This document shows positions 26,199 through 35,104 of a stretch of 64,000 nt of DNA, piece by piece. Every line of letters begins with the position of its first letter. The stretch's first letter is position 1. The notes beneath the pieces were generated by a model. It was given only the letters and a program-made list of their open reading frames with translations. It made no database searches and was not told the DNA's origin. The stretch is from contig NZ_CP046171.1 in NCBI RefSeq assembly GCF_011801125.1, positions 4,216,001 through 4,280,000 on the forward strand, written 5' to 3'. The position numbers and the translations under genes are program-made. This DNA comes from Nocardia brasiliensis. Its GTDB lineage: Bacteria > Actinomycetota > Actinomycetes > Mycobacteriales > Mycobacteriaceae.

Positions 26199-26657
26199 AT
26201 GACCGTATCGAGTAAATTCGCCGCCGCCGTCGTCGCCACCGTCACCGCACTGACACTCGTGGGCACCGGCGCCGGACCTGCCGCCGCGACCGAGGATCTG
26301 TACGGCGCCATCGCCATCACCGGCATGAAAGTTGGTGAGGCCACGGACTATCCGACCCGGTACGAGGCCGACCAGGCGGCGCTGGCCGCCTGCGGTGCCG
26401 GGGTGTGCCACATCGTGGCGCGCGTCCACAACGAATGCGGCGCCGTCGTCGAGCTGGACGGCCGCACGCCGTTCCAGACCTCGCCGAGCTACTTCTCCGC
26501 CACGGGGCGCACGGCCGCCGAGGCGGAGGCCAACGCGCTGCGGCTCGCGCCGAACACCGGCACCGGCACCGGCACCGGACTGATGGAGATCGTGCAGCCG
26601 CCGTTCGTCCTCGGCACCGTCTGCACGTCGAACGCGGGTTGGGTTCCTGCCGCATAA
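26199..26657 (+). CDS. Secreted DUF4189 protein
   Basis: 152 aa. Signal peptide of about 30 residues (TVSSKFAAAVVATVTALTLV, cleavage near AAA-TEDLYG). The mature domain has the DUF4189 pattern: LYGAIAITG, an Ala/Cys-rich helix AALAACGAGVCHIVARVHNECGAV, and a conserved C-terminal Cys in GTVCTSNAGW. Four Cys could form two disulfides. DUF4189 proteins are abundant in Nocardia and Mycobacterium secretomes, function unknown. A decayed copy lies immediately upstream. Confidence 0.82.
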   Translation: MTVSSKFAAAVVATVTALTLVGTGAGPAAATEDLYGAIAITGMKVGEATDYPTRYEADQAALAACGAGVCHIVARVHNECGAVVELDGRTPFQTSPSYFSATGRTAAEAEANALRLAPNTGTGTGTGLMEIVQPPFVLGTVCTSNAGWVPAA

Positions 26658-27001
26658 GTCCGGCCGAGTGCCGCCGCGGTTCCCGGTAGGGCGGAGATCG
26701 GGCCGGCTCTCCGCGCCGTGACGGGGTCACGAACCTGATCTCCGACCGATTCGGCTGTAGGAGCCGGCACCGGGGATCGCCTCGGTGCCGACGACAACGT
26801 GGCCAGGCGGCGAGCTGGGCGCCCCACCGGCACGCTCCCCCGCCACCCGCCGGGTGGTTCCGGCCGACCGGAGGGTTTATTCGGCTTTCCGGCCGATCTC
26901 CGAAACGGTTGTGCCGCAATACCGTTGCTGACGACCAGTTGGTTTCGTGCCGCCGGCAGGACGGCACCCGGCGCGACGAACGGGAACGGAAACGAGCTCG
27001 A
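26658..27001. other. Intergenic region with one hairpin
   Basis: About 340 bases without a supported gene. It contains an 8-bp hairpin with a 10-base loop (26765-26790), which could end the DUF4189 transcript although no U-tract follows. The rest is leader of the FAD monooxygenase gene; I see no clear promoter or operator. Confidence 0.4.
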
Positions 27002-28354
27002 ATGAGCAGTGATGCATCAATGATCGAACGCACCGACAGCGCGGTGGTGATCGGCGCGAGTATCGCGGGACTCGCTGCCGCGCGGGCACTGTCGGAAAGC
27101 TTCGCGAAGGTCACCGTGGTAGAGCGGGACGCGCTCCCGACCGGCGCCGCGCACCGGCGGGCGGTGCCGCAGGGCAAGCATGTCCACTCCTTGCTCGCGG
27201 GCGGCGCGGCCACGCTCGAAACCCTGTTTCCCGGCTTCGGCGACGACATGGTGGCCGCCGGCGCCGTTTCGTTCCGGTCAAATGTCGATTGGTACCTCGA
27301 CGGTCACCTGGTCAAACCGCCGCCGCAGCGCCGCCGTGGTGTGGTGTCGAGCCGTCCGCTGCTGGAATCGGTGCTGCGCGCACGGGTTACCGGGCTGCCG
27401 AACGTGACCGTCGTCAGCGAATGTGACGTGCTGAAGCCGATCGTGGCACCGGACCGGCGCAGGGTCACCGGCGTGCGCGTCCAGGGACGCGAATCAGGGT
27501 CGCGGCCCACCGATCTCGCGGCCGATCTGGTGGTGGACGCGAGCGGGCGCGCGTCCCGTTCCTCGATCTGGTTGACCGAGTATGGCTTCCGGCCGCCCCG
27601 CGAAACCAGGATGTCCGTCGACACCACCTACGTGACGCGGTCGTATCGACGCGAGCCACACCACCTGGACGGACGGCCGGGCACCATCATCAGTCCGTTT
27701 CCGGGGTCGCCGCGCGGCGGATTCTTGCTCGCCCAGGAGAACGACGAGTTCATCTTCACCCTCGGCGGCCTCTTCGGCGAACAACCACCCATGGACGACG
27801 ACGCGCTCCTGCGCTTCGCCGAGTCGCTGCCCGTCGACGACTTCGCGAACTTCCTGCGCACCGCCACCCGCATCACCGAGCCGGTGAAGATGCGTTACCC
27901 GTCCAGCGTCCGCAGGCACTACGAAGAACTCGACGAGTTCCCGGCCGGATACCTCGTGGTCGGCGACGCGGTGTGCAGTTTCAACCCGGTCTACGGGCAC
28001 GGGATGACAATCGCCGCCCTGTCGGCCGCGCTCCTGCGCGATCTACTGGAAACGGGCCTAGAAGACTTGGCGCAGCGGTTCTTTCAGGCGGTCACCGGGC
28101 CGATCGATACCGCATGGACGGTCGCGACCAGGTCGGACGCCCGCTTCGCCGAGTCGGGCATCCCGCCGACCCTGGAGGGCAGACTGCTCGACCGCTACAT
28201 CTCCCGTATGGCGCATGCCGCCGAAACCGATGACGTGGTCGCCGCGGCCGTGCACGGCATGCTGCACCTGACCGCGTCTTTGGACACCATCCTCGCGCCC
28301 ACGGTGCTCGGGCGGGTGCTGCGCCACATGAGCGAAGCCGTGCGAGTCTGTTGA
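27002..28354 (+). CDS. FAD-dependent monooxygenase
   Basis: 450-aa flavoprotein of the PHBH-like group A class. The FAD Rossmann motif is VVIGASIAGLAAARAL, and the second FAD motif is YLVVGDAVCSFNPVYGHGMT (GD...P). A longer-than-usual N-terminus is avoided by starting at the ATG 27002. These enzymes hydroxylate aromatic or polyketide substrates with NAD(P)H and O2. No pathway genes are adjacent. It has no signal peptide and is likely cytosolic. Substrate unknown. Confidence 0.85.
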   Translation: MSSDASMIERTDSAVVIGASIAGLAAARALSESFAKVTVVERDALPTGAAHRRAVPQGKHVHSLLAGGAATLETLFPGFGDDMVAAGAVSFRSNVDWYLDGHLVKPPPQRRRGVVSSRPLLESVLRARVTGLPNVTVVSECDVLKPIVAPDRRRVTGVRVQGRESGSRPTDLAADLVVDASGRASRSSIWLTEYGFRPPRETRMSVDTTYVTRSYRREPHHLDGRPGTIISPFPGSPRGGFLLAQENDEFIFTLGGLFGEQPPMDDDALLRFAESLPVDDFANFLRTATRITEPVKMRYPSSVRRHYEELDEFPAGYLVVGDAVCSFNPVYGHGMTIAALSAALLRDLLETGLEDLAQRFFQAVTGPIDTAWTVATRSDARFAESGIPPTLEGRLLDRYISRMAHAAETDDVVAAAVHGMLHLTASLDTILAPTVLGRVLRHMSEAVRVC

Positions 28355-28525
28355 AACCACGGTAAGTCCTCGTCCAGGAAGGTGGGTGCGTTTATCGGCG
28401 ATCTGAGGTGTCCGCCGGTGCGGCGAAGGACGAGCCGATACCGAGGTTGTGCCGACGACGACAACGCGGCGGGCGGGCGTCCCGCGCAGTCGAGAAACGT
28501 GACGAAGTTCTGGACGGGGCACTAG

Positions 28526-28846
28526 CTAGTTGGCCGAGAACCCTCCTGTATTACCGGCTTCCATCGCGTCCAGATCATCGGCGGCCTTGCGCTGGCCGGT
28601 GCCGTAGTCGCCGATGGTCGTCGCCATCTGGTCGATGGCGGCCAGTAGGTTCACGCGGGCGGCGAGGTAACCCTTTTCCCCTTGCGCGAACTTGCTGCCG
28701 AAACTGTCGTTGCCCCAGGGGGTGCCGGAGCCGCCGACCGTCGCGCGAAGTGTCCCGAGTGTGCGTGTGATGCTGTCATGGATTCGATCGCAGTCCCCTG
28801 CGGCCCGGCGCAATTGCTGCGTGTCGACCTCGACCTTGTCGGCCAC
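28526..28846 (-). CDS. Small ESX/WXG100-like protein
   Basis: 106-aa, all-helical, acidic protein. Helix-turn-helix layout with GTPWGNDSFGSKF in the turn in place of the WXG of EsxA/B. It lies 34 bases downstream of the CpnT-like gene and reads in the same direction. GTG start at 28846 after GAGAGG. Small WXG100 proteins usually dimerise and are co-secreted with a large LXG/CpnT-like partner through a type VII system, and the pairing suggests that here. Confidence 0.72.
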   Translation of the reverse strand: MADKVEVDTQQLRRAAGDCDRIHDSITRTLGTLRATVGGSGTPWGNDSFGSKFAQGEKGYLAARVNLLAAIDQMATTIGDYGTGQRKAADDLDAMEAGNTGGFSAN

Positions 28847-28880
28847 CGTCTCGCCTCTCTCGAAGTGCGTACAGATACGT

Positions 28881-31658
28881 TCAAAGCCTGAAAGGAACAT
28901 CCACCGAAGGGGTTTCAGCGTCGTCCACCAGGTCGGCACCGTCCTCGAGCATCCACACGGACTCATCCGGCGCCCCTGGCGCGTGGAACCGCCCCGGCAA
29001 CGGCTCCCACCGCGGCAACCGCTTCGGCCGCGTCTTGCTCTTCATGTCCTTACCCGCCCCAAGAAACGGCTCCTGCTGCCCCACCCCCTGATTCCCCTGC
29101 GACCCAACACCATTCACACCCCCGCCCGAATGCGCGGAACCACCCGGCGACTGCCCACCCGAACCGGTGGGCGGGTTGGCAACCGAAGACCCACCCCCGG
29201 GCGACCCACTTGGTACTTGGCCCGCAGACCCACCCGACGCCTGCCCGCCTGAACCGCTGGGCGGGCCGGTCAGCGACGACCCGCCGCCGGTCGATCCACT
29301 TGGCACCTGCCTCGCAGATCCACCCGGCGACTGCGCGCCCGAAGTGCTGAGCGGGTTGGTGGCGGGCGTTGCGGGCCCGGACGGTCCGTTCGGTGACTGG
29401 CCAGGCGAACCGTTCGGTGGCTGCGCGGGCGATCCGCCGTGTGTCGGGCCGCCTGGAATCGGGCTTCCCACAGGGGTTCCGGTGGCCGTGGTGGTGGCGC
29501 GGCCGGGACCGGACGGCGCGACGCCGTCGGCTGGCGAGCCGTAACCGCTGGGCGGCCGCCAGCCGCCGTCGATCGAGGACTGCCACGAGGTGGGCGGCAC
29601 GAATCCGTCGCGTCCCGGGGATCCGGTGGTCTGGCCGTGCGCCGAGGACTGAGCACCGCCGCCCGAGACCGCCGCACCACCCGGCGACCCGTGCGCCGAC
29701 GACTGCCCGCTCCCCAGCGACTCCCGCGCTGAAGGGAACGAATCCCGCGCGGTGTGGAACGACTGACCTTCGCTGTCGACCGTCCCCCGCGCGGTGTGGA
29801 AGGAGCGCCCGTCACTGTCGAGCGTGCCCCGCCCCACGGAACGTACAGAGCCGCCATCGCCACCAACCGCGCCACGACCGTTCGCCTCCCCACGCGCCGA
29901 ACCCCCCTCCGCCGCCTGCGCCCCGGACGACCCGCCTTGCGCTCCCCGCACCCCCACCGGTGAATGCTGCCCGCCACCAACACTTTCCACGAGCGACCGG
30001 CCCGAACCCCCTACATGCGAACCCCCACCGCCAGACCCACCCACCCCATGCGAAGCCCCATGGCCCGAACCCGATGCGGCGAGCGAACCAGGAGGACCAA
30101 CCACGGCAGGCGAGCCTCCACCACCAGAGGAACCCGCCGGCGTCGAACCAGCATGGCCAGCGGCAGGCGAGCCGCCATGGCCGGAACCAGTCGTCACGTG
30201 CGAACCGCCCTGACCAGACCCGCCAACCCCGTGGGGCCCACCGCCACCCGAGCCACCCGCCAGCGACGAACCACCGTGGCCAGCGACCGGCGTCGAAACG
30301 CTATGGCCGGAACCGACCGCCGCGGTTGAACCACCATGGCCAGGCCCGCCCACCATGTGCGAGCCACCGCTCCCGGAGGCGCCCGCGACGTGCGTGCCGG
30401 GGCTGCCCGACGCACTCGTCGCATGCGAACTGCTACTACTCGGCGGACCGCTGGGCCGCGAACTGCCCTGTGCGCCTTGGATTCCAGTGCCAGTGGGTCC
30501 GCCCGCAGGGGCACCGGTTCGGCCGCCTCCGGCTCCGGTCAACGGCTGCAACGGGATCGAGGACCTGCGGCTCGATCCGTCGTGTGCGGGTGAGCCGGAG
30601 GGGGTTGAGGTGCGGGGTGCTCCTGGCTTGTGCATCCAGAGCGGGTATCGGATGTCCGAGGTCGAGATCGGGGTCGATTTGGCGAAAGCGCCGCGGGCGC
30701 CGCCGACCATGGCGCCGCGGGCGATACCGCCTCCCCATCCGGTCGGCGAGGTGAACGACGACCAGTCCCCGGTCGCCGCGCCCACCGCGAGGTTGCCTGT
30801 CGCGGAGCTCACCACCGCGGAGGCGGCGCCGATGAACGCGCCGCGTCCGGTGCGGCCCCACACAGTGTCGAGCGATCGGGCGCCGAATCTGTCGATGCCC
30901 CGGCCCAGGTAGCGGGCGAACTCCCGCGACGGCAGCGTGCCCGCGACCGACGCGAACATCGATACCCCGAACTCCTTGCCGTCGAAGTGCCGCCGTTTTC
31001 CGTCCGCCATCTGCCCCAGCTGCACCGCGGCGTTCAATCCCCCTGAGGTGAGCGCGGTTTCGCCGAACTTGACGCCGTAGACGCCCCACCCCTTCGCGGT
31101 CGGCAGCACGAACCGACCACCCGCCAACGACTTCCAGAAGTATCGCTTCTCCGCCGAGGCGCCCAGCTTGCGCGCCAGATTGGTGATCGCCTTCTGCACC
31201 GTGTCCTCGGCAACCCGCAGAAACGAGCGGGTGGTGGAGATCGCGGCGGCTTCGACGGCGGGCGCGGTCGGCGGAAACAGCCACGCCCACAGGATTTCGA
31301 TGGCCAGCCAGCACAGCGAGATGATGATGGTGAGTTTGGTCGCCTGCAGTTGGGTGCCCAGATCGAAGGTCGAGTCCGAGACCTGCTGCAGCAATTCGGC
31401 CAGCGACTCCACCGACTGGTCGCCGCTGCGAAGGCCGTCGAAGAGCTTGCCCATCGCCTCCGCCGCGCTACCTTGCGGGTAGGCGAGCATCGTGTCCCGC
31501 TTCGCGGTCTCGATGGCGGAAAGTTGGCCGCGCAGTTCCTCGCTCGCGCTCTGCCAGGCCGCGGCGAGCGCCCACATCCCGTCCTCGTCACCGTCCGGCC
31601 AGCTCGATCCGGCGATCCAGCCGAGCCAGCGCAGCTCCTCCGGGAGATACAAACTCAT
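28881..31658 (-). CDS. CpnT-like WXG100-fold protein with long Gly/Ser/Pro-rich tail
   Basis: 925 aa. The N-terminal ~330 residues look like the channel/WXG100-like domain of CpnT-type ESX effectors (WPDGDEDGMWALAAAWQSA; a hydrophobic segment at LTIIISLCWLAIEILWAWLF; then a Gly/Ala-rich membrane-active part). From about residue 340 to 870 it is low-complexity Gly/Ser/Pro/His with 14-residue and 30-residue tandem repeats. A short C-terminal domain (RLPRWEPLPGRF...MLEDGADLVDD) ends the protein. No nuclease, NADase or deaminase motif is visible, unlike CpnT with its toxin tail. Probably type VII-secreted or cell-surface; function unclear. Confidence 0.72.
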   Translation of the reverse strand: MSLYLPEELRWLGWIAGSSWPDGDEDGMWALAAAWQSASEELRGQLSAIETAKRDTMLAYPQGSAAEAMGKLFDGLRSGDQSVESLAELLQQVSDSTFDLGTQLQATKLTIIISLCWLAIEILWAWLFPPTAPAVEAAAISTTRSFLRVAEDTVQKAITNLARKLGASAEKRYFWKSLAGGRFVLPTAKGWGVYGVKFGETALTSGGLNAAVQLGQMADGKRRHFDGKEFGVSMFASVAGTLPSREFARYLGRGIDRFGARSLDTVWGRTGRGAFIGAASAVVSSATGNLAVGAATGDWSSFTSPTGWGGGIARGAMVGGARGAFAKSTPISTSDIRYPLWMHKPGAPRTSTPSGSPAHDGSSRRSSIPLQPLTGAGGGRTGAPAGGPTGTGIQGAQGSSRPSGPPSSSSSHATSASGSPGTHVAGASGSGGSHMVGGPGHGGSTAAVGSGHSVSTPVAGHGGSSLAGGSGGGGPHGVGGSGQGGSHVTTGSGHGGSPAAGHAGSTPAGSSGGGGSPAVVGPPGSLAASGSGHGASHGVGGSGGGGSHVGGSGRSLVESVGGGQHSPVGVRGAQGGSSGAQAAEGGSARGEANGRGAVGGDGGSVRSVGRGTLDSDGRSFHTARGTVDSEGQSFHTARDSFPSARESLGSGQSSAHGSPGGAAVSGGGAQSSAHGQTTGSPGRDGFVPPTSWQSSIDGGWRPPSGYGSPADGVAPSGPGRATTTATGTPVGSPIPGGPTHGGSPAQPPNGSPGQSPNGPSGPATPATNPLSTSGAQSPGGSARQVPSGSTGGGSSLTGPPSGSGGQASGGSAGQVPSGSPGGGSSVANPPTGSGGQSPGGSAHSGGGVNGVGSQGNQGVGQQEPFLGAGKDMKSKTRPKRLPRWEPLPGRFHAPGAPDESVWMLEDGADLVDDAETPSVDVPFRL
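29134..29345. repeat. 90-bp tandem repeats inside the CpnT-like gene
   Basis: About 2.3 copies of a 30-residue unit (core GGSAxQVPSGSxGGGSS) in the C-terminal tail. The copies differ mainly by synonymous or conservative changes. Extent is approximate. Confidence 0.65.
29746..29830. repeat. 42-bp tandem repeat inside the CpnT-like gene
   Basis: Two copies of a 14-residue unit of the form TxDSxGxSFHTARx. It is a short in-frame duplication within the low-complexity region. Confidence 0.6.
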
Positions 31659-31894
31659 CGGACCCGCTCGCCCCGTCCACGCTATGCACCATCAAACCCA
31701 CAGCGCCCCAGCCTCTTTGACCGGCCACCAGGGACGGCGAACAGTCGGCTGGAGCCACCGCAGTCCACGATGACGCACACCGCACCCCGACCACCAGACC
31801 CGGCCCCACCTCGTCTCCACGATTTCATCCTGCGGTCACCGCCTGGTGTCCAGGATGTTCCGGGCGGGCCGGGCGTAACCTCTGGCGCGCGTGC

Positions 31895-32485
31895 CTATTT
31901 CACAGGTGGCGCGGCACGCATCGCCCAGGTGCGCGGCCCGCCCCCTGGCAGCTCGAGCTCGCCGGTCACTTCGAAGCCGAGCTTGCGATAGAACGCCAGA
32001 TTGGTTTCGAGCGAGGTTTCCAGGTAGGCCTCGACACCCGCTTCGGCGGCCGCGCGCAGACCCGGTTCGATGATAGCCCGGCCGAGCCCTCGGCCCTGCG
32101 CGTCGGGCCGGACACCGACGACGCCGAGAAACCAGGCCGGCCCGGTCGGCCGCAGCGGCGCCAGGGCGGCCTCTGCGGCGGCAGCCGCCTCTGCGCGGTC
32201 GCCCGCCGCTTCGGCCAGCTCCGGGCCGAGTTCGGCGAAGACCTCGGTGAGATCGGTGGTGGTCGGCGTGGTCCAGACGGCCACCGCTGCCACGTCGTCA
32301 CTGACCCACACCCGGCCGTGCGGCAGTCCGATCCGGGAGAGGAAGAGATGTTGGACGCGCTCGACGCGCGCCGCGTGGTCGTCGGCGGCGACGGTGTGCC
32401 TGCTGAAGGGGTAGTCGGTGAACGCTTCGCGGAGGGTGACGGCGGCCGCGTCGATGTCGGCGGCGGTAGCGGGTCGAATACTCAT
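31895..32485 (-). CDS. GNAT-family N-acetyltransferase
   Basis: 196-aa acetyltransferase. The acetyl-CoA-binding motif A is present as FLGVVGVRPDAQGRGLGRAIIEPGL (R/Q-G-R-G-L-G), and motif B as LETSLETNLAFYRKLGFEV. The N-terminus IRPATAADIDAAAVTLREAF is typical. The acceptor is unknown. It is not operonic with its neighbours: the CpnT-like gene is about 235 bases downstream and the XRE regulator gene begins its own unit upstream. Confidence 0.86.
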   Translation of the reverse strand: MSIRPATAADIDAAAVTLREAFTDYPFSRHTVAADDHAARVERVQHLFLSRIGLPHGRVWVSDDVAAVAVWTTPTTTDLTEVFAELGPELAEAAGDRAEAAAAAEAALAPLRPTGPAWFLGVVGVRPDAQGRGLGRAIIEPGLRAAAEAGVEAYLETSLETNLAFYRKLGFEVTGELELPGGGPRTWAMRAAPPVK

Positions 32486-32548
32486 AACGACCCCAGCCTA
32501 GCGAAAAGCCAAGGGCGGCTGCCGAACCGCGAGAGCCGCGCGCAGAAC

Positions 32549-33484
32549 CTACAGTTTCGCGGCGGCGGCCACCATCAGCTCCCGCGACGCCTCGGGGGTC
32601 TCCGCCTGGACGGCCAGCCGGTCCATCACTTCGCGGTAGTGCCGGACTTCGTCCGGGCGATCCAGGTAGAGGGCGGTGGTCAACTGTTCCAGGTAGACGA
32701 TGTCGGGCAGCTCACGCTCGACGAAGCGCAGCATCGTGAACGAGCTGCCCGCCGCCGCGTTCGCGCCGGTCCGGTAGGACAGCACCTGGATCGTCACGCT
32801 CGGCTTGGCCGACATCTCGATGAGGTGTTCGATCTGCTGGCGCTGCACCCGAGCGCCGCCGACCGGGCGGTGCAGTACCGCCTCGTCCAGTACGGCCCAC
32901 AGCGTCGGCCCGCCGGGAACGTCGAGTATCTCCTGCCGCTTGGTGCGTAGTTCCACGCGGCGTGCCGCCTGCACGTCGATGGTCTGGCCCCGGCCGCCCT
33001 GCTCGGACCGCCGCACCGCTTCGCTGTTCTCGTGCCCCACCGCCACCACGGCGGCGGCGTAGTCCTCGGTTTGCAGCAGGCCCGGAACCAACTGGCCCTC
33101 AAAAGTTCTGATCGTGCGCGCCGCGCCTTCGAGTCCGATGTAGGTCTCGAACCATTGCGGCAGCAGGTCGTTGTATCGATGCCACCAACCCGGCTGGTTG
33201 GCTTTGCGCGCCAGATCGAGGAATTTCGCGCACTCGTCGGGATCGGTGACCCCGTACAGGTCAAGCAGATCCACGATGTCGCGTTCCTTGAAACCGGTCC
33301 GGCCGAGCTCGAGCCGACTGATCTTGGCGTACGAGCCGCGGATGCGGTCGGCGGCGACCTGGGGCGTGATGCCACGGGCTTCGCGCAATTTGCGCAGTTG
33401 GCCGCCGACCGCAATCCGCAAAGCGATCGGACCCCGTTCAGCGACACTGGACTCGACGCCGATCCGGATCGGTTCTGCGGCCAT
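32549..33484 (-). CDS. XRE-family regulator with DUF5753 (Scr1-like) domain
   Basis: 311 aa. N-terminal helix-turn-helix (about residues 25-85: LRKLREARGITPQVAADRIRGSYAKISRLELGR read as the lambda-repressor fold) followed by a DUF5753 domain (FEGQLVPGLLQTEDYAAAVV; LDEAVLHRPVGG; VQVLSYRTGANAAAGSSFTML). Such proteins are abundant in actinobacteria, often with a small DUF397 partner, which is not found here. Target unknown. Confidence 0.86.
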   Translation of the reverse strand: MAAEPIRIGVESSVAERGPIALRIAVGGQLRKLREARGITPQVAADRIRGSYAKISRLELGRTGFKERDIVDLLDLYGVTDPDECAKFLDLARKANQPGWWHRYNDLLPQWFETYIGLEGAARTIRTFEGQLVPGLLQTEDYAAAVVAVGHENSEAVRRSEQGGRGQTIDVQAARRVELRTKRQEILDVPGGPTLWAVLDEAVLHRPVGGARVQRQQIEHLIEMSAKPSVTIQVLSYRTGANAAAGSSFTMLRFVERELPDIVYLEQLTTALYLDRPDEVRHYREVMDRLAVQAETPEASRELMVAAAAKL

Positions 33485-33744
33485 GAGTTTCTACTCCGAT
33501 ATTCGGGAATCACCGACGGCGCGCCCGTCCGTTACCGTCGCAAGCAACACCGCTGCCATGCCGATCATATCCCTCGGATACGACGGAACCATCCGCAGCG
33601 TCTATTTTTTACCACCCCGACTGCTACTTTCCGGCAGTTCCGTGCTGGAACCCGCCGCCGTCACTAGGGGCACAGCGCCGAGGCCGGGGAGTCCGCCGCA
33701 GAATTGCCCCTTTGCGCACCGACTGCGGATTTGGGAGTTATCGC

Positions 33745-34330
33745 GTGACCGACCTCGATGTGATCATCGTGGGCGCCGACCCGGCCGGCCTGACGCTGGC
33801 CGCCGAATTGAGCCTGGCGGGTGTCCGCCCCCTGGTGCTCGAGCAGTATCCGGCCCCGCGCGACGTGCCGAAGGCCAGCGGTATCGCCGGTCGGATCCGT
33901 CGAGGACGACACCACCGACTACGACGACGATGAGCCGCTGACCATCGCCGAGCTCGCCGACAGCGTGCGGCGCGTGCTCGGGGCCGAGCTGCCGATGTCG
34001 GACCCGAAGCGCCTGTCGCGCTTCACCTTCAAGGACCGGCAGGCCGAAACCTACCGCGCCGGAAGAATTCTGCTCGCCGGGGACGCGGCGCATCTGCTGC
34101 CCGCCACCGGCACCGCACTCAATGTCGACATGGTCGACGCGGTCCATCTGGGCTGGAAGCTGGCCGCCGAGGTGCAGGGCTGGGCGCCGGGCGGGCGCGC
34201 CGACGCCTTGCTGATCCGGCCGGACGGCCATATCGCCTGGGCCGCAGAGGTGGGCGAGCCCACCGGCACCGCGGCACCGGCCCTGCGCGACGCGCTGGCG
34301 CACTGGTTCGGCGCACCGCTCGACGCCTGA
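33745..34330 (+). pseudogene. Broken FAD-dependent aromatic hydroxylase gene
   Basis: Residues of an intact ~480-aa flavin hydroxylase are split over two frames. GTG 33745 begins the FAD-binding N-terminus (DVIIVGADPAGLTLAAEL; QYPAPRDVPKASGIAGR). Near 33890 the frame changes and about 200 residues are lost; the second frame resumes at EDDTTDYDDDEPLTIAELADSV and keeps the second FAD motif (RILLAGDAAHLLPATG). The C-terminus is also shortened. The distance between the two FAD motifs is far too small for a folded enzyme, so it is dead. Confidence 0.75.
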
Positions 34331-34384
34331 TCGGCACGGCAGCCGAGCCGACGCCCTGCCGTCGCGGGCAGGGCCCACTCCGCC

Positions 34385-35104
34385 TCAAGTGAGGCGGTGG
34401 GCGGCAAGGAGTTCGGTGTCGGCGAGCATGGTGTCGATCGGCCCGTCGGCGACGATGCGGCCGCCGTCGAGCAGCACCGCACGATCGCAGACGCGCTGCG
34501 CGTAGGGCAGATCGTGGGTGACCATGAGCAACGTCGTCGGCAGGCCGAGCAGGATTTCGGCGAGTTCGCGGCGCGCGACCGGGTCGAGATTGGCCGCGGG
34601 CTCGTCGAGCACGAGAACCTCGGGGCGGCAGGCCAATACGGTGGCCAGAGCGGCGCGGCGGCGTTCGCCGAGCGAGAGTCGCGCGGGCGAGCGATCGGCC
34701 CGATCGGTCATCCCGACGGCGTCGAGCGCGCCGCGCACCCGCTCGGCCAACGCCGCACCGCGCACGCCGAAATTGGCGGGCCCGAATGCGATATCCTGCG
34801 CGACCGTCGGCATGAACAGTTGGTCGTCCGGGTCCTGGAAGACCACGCCCACCCGCTCCCTGATCGCGCGCACGGTGGTGCGGCCCACGCGGGTGCCGCC
34901 GATGTGGACCGCACCGGACGCGGCGCGGAGCACGCCGTTGAGGTGCAGCATCAGGGTCGACTTCCCGGCGCCGTTGGGCCCGAGCACCGCGACCCGCTCG
35001 CCGTGGGCGACTTCGAGATTCACCCCGTGCAAGGCGCCGGTGCCGTCCGGGTACGCGAAGCTCAGCTCATCCAGCCGCACCGCGGGTTCCGGTGCCCAGG
35101 TCAC
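34385..35104 (-). CDS. cbiO: ECF-type ABC transporter ATPase
   Basis: 239-aa ATP-binding subunit of an energy-coupling-factor transporter. Walker A GPNGAGKST, Q-loop VVFQDPDDQLFM, signature LSLGERRRAALA, Walker B VLVLDEPAANLD, switch MVTHD. It powers uptake of Ni2+ or Co2+ with the CbiM and CbiQ genes upstream. The GTG start at 35104 overlaps the CbiQ stop by four bases. The QDPDDQLF segment is characteristic of ECF ATPases. Confidence 0.9.
   Translation of the reverse strand: MTWAPEPAVRLDELSFAYPDGTGALHGVNLEVAHGERVAVLGPNGAGKSTLMLHLNGVLRAASGAVHIGGTRVGRTTVRAIRERVGVVFQDPDDQLFMPTVAQDIAFGPANFGVRGAALAERVRGALDAVGMTDRADRSPARLSLGERRRAALATVLACRPEVLVLDEPAANLDPVARRELAEILLGLPTTLLMVTHDLPYAQRVCDRAVLLDGGRIVADGPIDTMLADTELLAAHRLT

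Noticed and set aside
28881..31658. CRISPR-like repeats
   Set aside because: The repeated units are in-frame coding repeats of a Gly/Ser-rich protein with no uniform spacers.
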